Under the pieces are notes generated by a model that ran no database searches, had not been told where the DNA came from, and saw only the letters and a program-made list of their open reading frames with translations. The position numbers were made by a program, and so were the translations under genes. Positions 5,585 to 6,379 of a stretch of DNA of 6,379 bases are shown here, piece by piece (within the stretch, counting starts at the first letter, position 1; each line of letters starts with the position of its first letter). Source of the stretch: an uncultured Campylobacter sp. (GTDB lineage: Bacteria; Campylobacterota; Campylobacteria; Campylobacterales; Campylobacteraceae); the NCBI GenBank assembly GCA_949294425.1, contig CASFHJ010000257.1:1-6379 (forward strand), written 5' to 3'.

Positions 5585-5609
5585 GCTGGGAAAGATCCCA
5601 GCTATTTTT
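5585..5609 (+). terminator. Rho-independent terminator after dapE, possibly bidirectional
   Basis: GCTGGGA (5585-5591) pairs perfectly with TCCCAGC (5596-5602) around the loop AAGA, followed by TATTTTT. A 7-bp stem with five G:C pairs stands out in this AT-rich DNA. The T-run serves the + strand (dapE). It overlaps the stop codon of the convergent dehydrogenase gene (5608-5610). On the - strand the stem is followed only by ATTTATG, so termination in that direction would be weaker. Confidence 0.85.
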
Positions 5610-6379
5610 ACCAAGTTAATTTAACTGCAGGTTTTATAAGTCCTTCAGGCTTATTTTTCATCATATCTAATGATTTTTCTATAGCTTCAAGACCACCTTC
5701 TAACTTGTGTGTAATTATAGGTTTTACATCAAGCTTTTTAGTTTGAAGTAGTCTAGCTAGTTTTTCCATTCTGTATCTACCGCCAGGAGTTAAACCACCT
5801 TTTATAGTCTTGTGTCCCATACCAACATTCCAAGCTATTCTAGGTATAGTTATATTTTCTCCAGAACCAAGATAATTAACATTTGAAACAATTCCACCAT
5901 TTACCAAGCACTCGCAAGCCTCGCCTATGCTACCTAGATGTCCTCCAGCTATTAAAATCTTATCAACACCTCTTCCCTTAGTAAGCTCATTGATTTGATC
6001 TTGGAATTTAGCCTTTGTGAAATTTACATAATGAGTAGCACCATAATGCTTATTTGCTATTTCATAGCGAAAATCTACACAATCAACAGCATAAATTTCA
6101 CTAGCACCCATTAAATTTGCACCAGCACAACACATCAGCCCAACAGGTCCAAGCCCTATAACAGCAACTGTTTCACCCGGTTTTATCTTTGCATTTTCAG
6201 CGCAGTGAAAGCCTGTAGTTACCATATCGCAAAGCATAACAGCTTCAATTGGATCTACTCCATCTGGTAAAAGAGCTACGTTACCATCTATTTCATTGAC
6301 GTGGAATTGCTCTGCAAAAACCCCATCTTTAAAATTTGAAAATTTCCAACCAGAAAGAGCACCGCCGCTGTGTTGAGCA
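5608..6379 (-). CDS. Zinc-dependent secondary alcohol dehydrogenase, C-terminal 256 residues (5' end outside window)
   Basis: The frame is open to the window edge and ends with TAA at 5608-5610. It gives about the last 256 of the roughly 350 residues usual for medium-chain dehydrogenases. The fragment resembles the clostridial/Thermoanaerobacter secondary alcohol dehydrogenases. It has HSGGALSGWKFSNFKDGVF at fragment residues 3-21, the catalytic-zinc aspartate D51 in CDMVTTGFH, the Rossmann loop GLGPVG (75-80), NVNYLGSGE, and GHKTIKGGLTPGGR near the end. These enzymes interconvert secondary alcohols and ketones, or aldehydes, with a nicotinamide cofactor in the cytosol. The other zinc ligands (Cys37, His59) would lie off the window. 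The second beta-strand ends AVDC, an Asp where the NADP-dependent enzymes carry Gly, so NAD preference is inferred. An internal ATG at 6237 is not the start, because the conserved protein continues upstream of it. It converges on dapE across a shared terminator. Confidence 0.9.
   Translation of the reverse strand, partial: AQHSGGALSGWKFSNFKDGVFAEQFHVNEIDGNVALLPDGVDPIEAVMLCDMVTTGFHCAENAKIKPGETVAVIGLGPVGLMCCAGANLMGASEIYAVDCVDFRYEIANKHYGATHYVNFTKAKFQDQINELTKGRGVDKILIAGGHLGSIGEACECLVNGGIVSNVNYLGSGENITIPRIAWNVGMGHKTIKGGLTPGGRYRMEKLARLLQTKKLDVKPIITHKLEGGLEAIEKSLDMMKNKPEGLIKPAVKLTW

Noticed and set aside
6235..6237. ATG at 6237 as the true start of a short dehydrogenase
   Set aside because: Conserved family sequence continues in frame to the window edge without a stop, so this Met is internal.
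1..6379. CRISPR arrays, insertion sequences, tRNA or rRNA genes, phage or defence genes
   Set aside because: No regularly spaced repeats, transposase motifs, terminal inverted repeats or RNA gene signatures were found on reading both strands.

Overview
The window is AT-rich, compact DNA. Small intergenic gaps, T-rich promoters with TATAAT-type -10 boxes and the gene content all suggest Campylobacter or a close Campylobacterota relative. From memory, the genes (mutS2, a Sir2 gene, a LysE-family gene, dapE, thiS-thiF-thiG) match a neighbourhood of Campylobacter jejuni. There, thiSFGH follows dapE in the same direction. Here thiSFG is inverted and lies between mutS2 and sir2. The species cannot be named from the sequence alone.

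Layout from left to right: (1) the 3' end of mutS2 on the + strand, with its Smr nuclease domain. (2) An AT-rich 113-bp gap with nested inverted repeats, then a FadR/FCD-type GntR regulator on the + strand. (3) A tightly overlapping thiamine-thiazole operon, thiS-thiF-thiG, on the - strand. It converges on the regulator with only 8 bp between the stop codons. (4) A 120-bp divergent promoter region. (5) A + strand operon of a sirtuin, a LysE/RhtB-family exporter and dapE. (6) A hairpin terminator shared by two convergent genes. (7) The 3' three quarters of a zinc-dependent secondary alcohol dehydrogenase on the - strand, cut by the window edge.

ThiF adenylates the C-terminal Gly-Gly of the sulfur carrier ThiS, and ThiG uses the resulting thiocarboxylate with deoxyxylulose phosphate and dehydroglycine to build the thiazole of thiamine. 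The dehydroglycine source (ThiH or ThiO) is not in the window. DapE makes LL-diaminopimelate for lysine and peptidoglycan. Its operon partners are a putative amino-acid exporter and a lysine deacylase, so all three may touch lysine chemistry, but that link is inference.

Most of this is ordinary housekeeping DNA, and I found no convincing new biological system. The points most worth checking are a degenerate ThiS-like domain on ThiF, a sirtuin with an altered FGE substrate loop, an alcohol dehydrogenase whose NADP-specificity residues are replaced by an NAD-type aspartate, a 21-bp palindrome over the dapE -10 box, and Gly-tail codons of thiS that also form the ribosome binding site of thiF.
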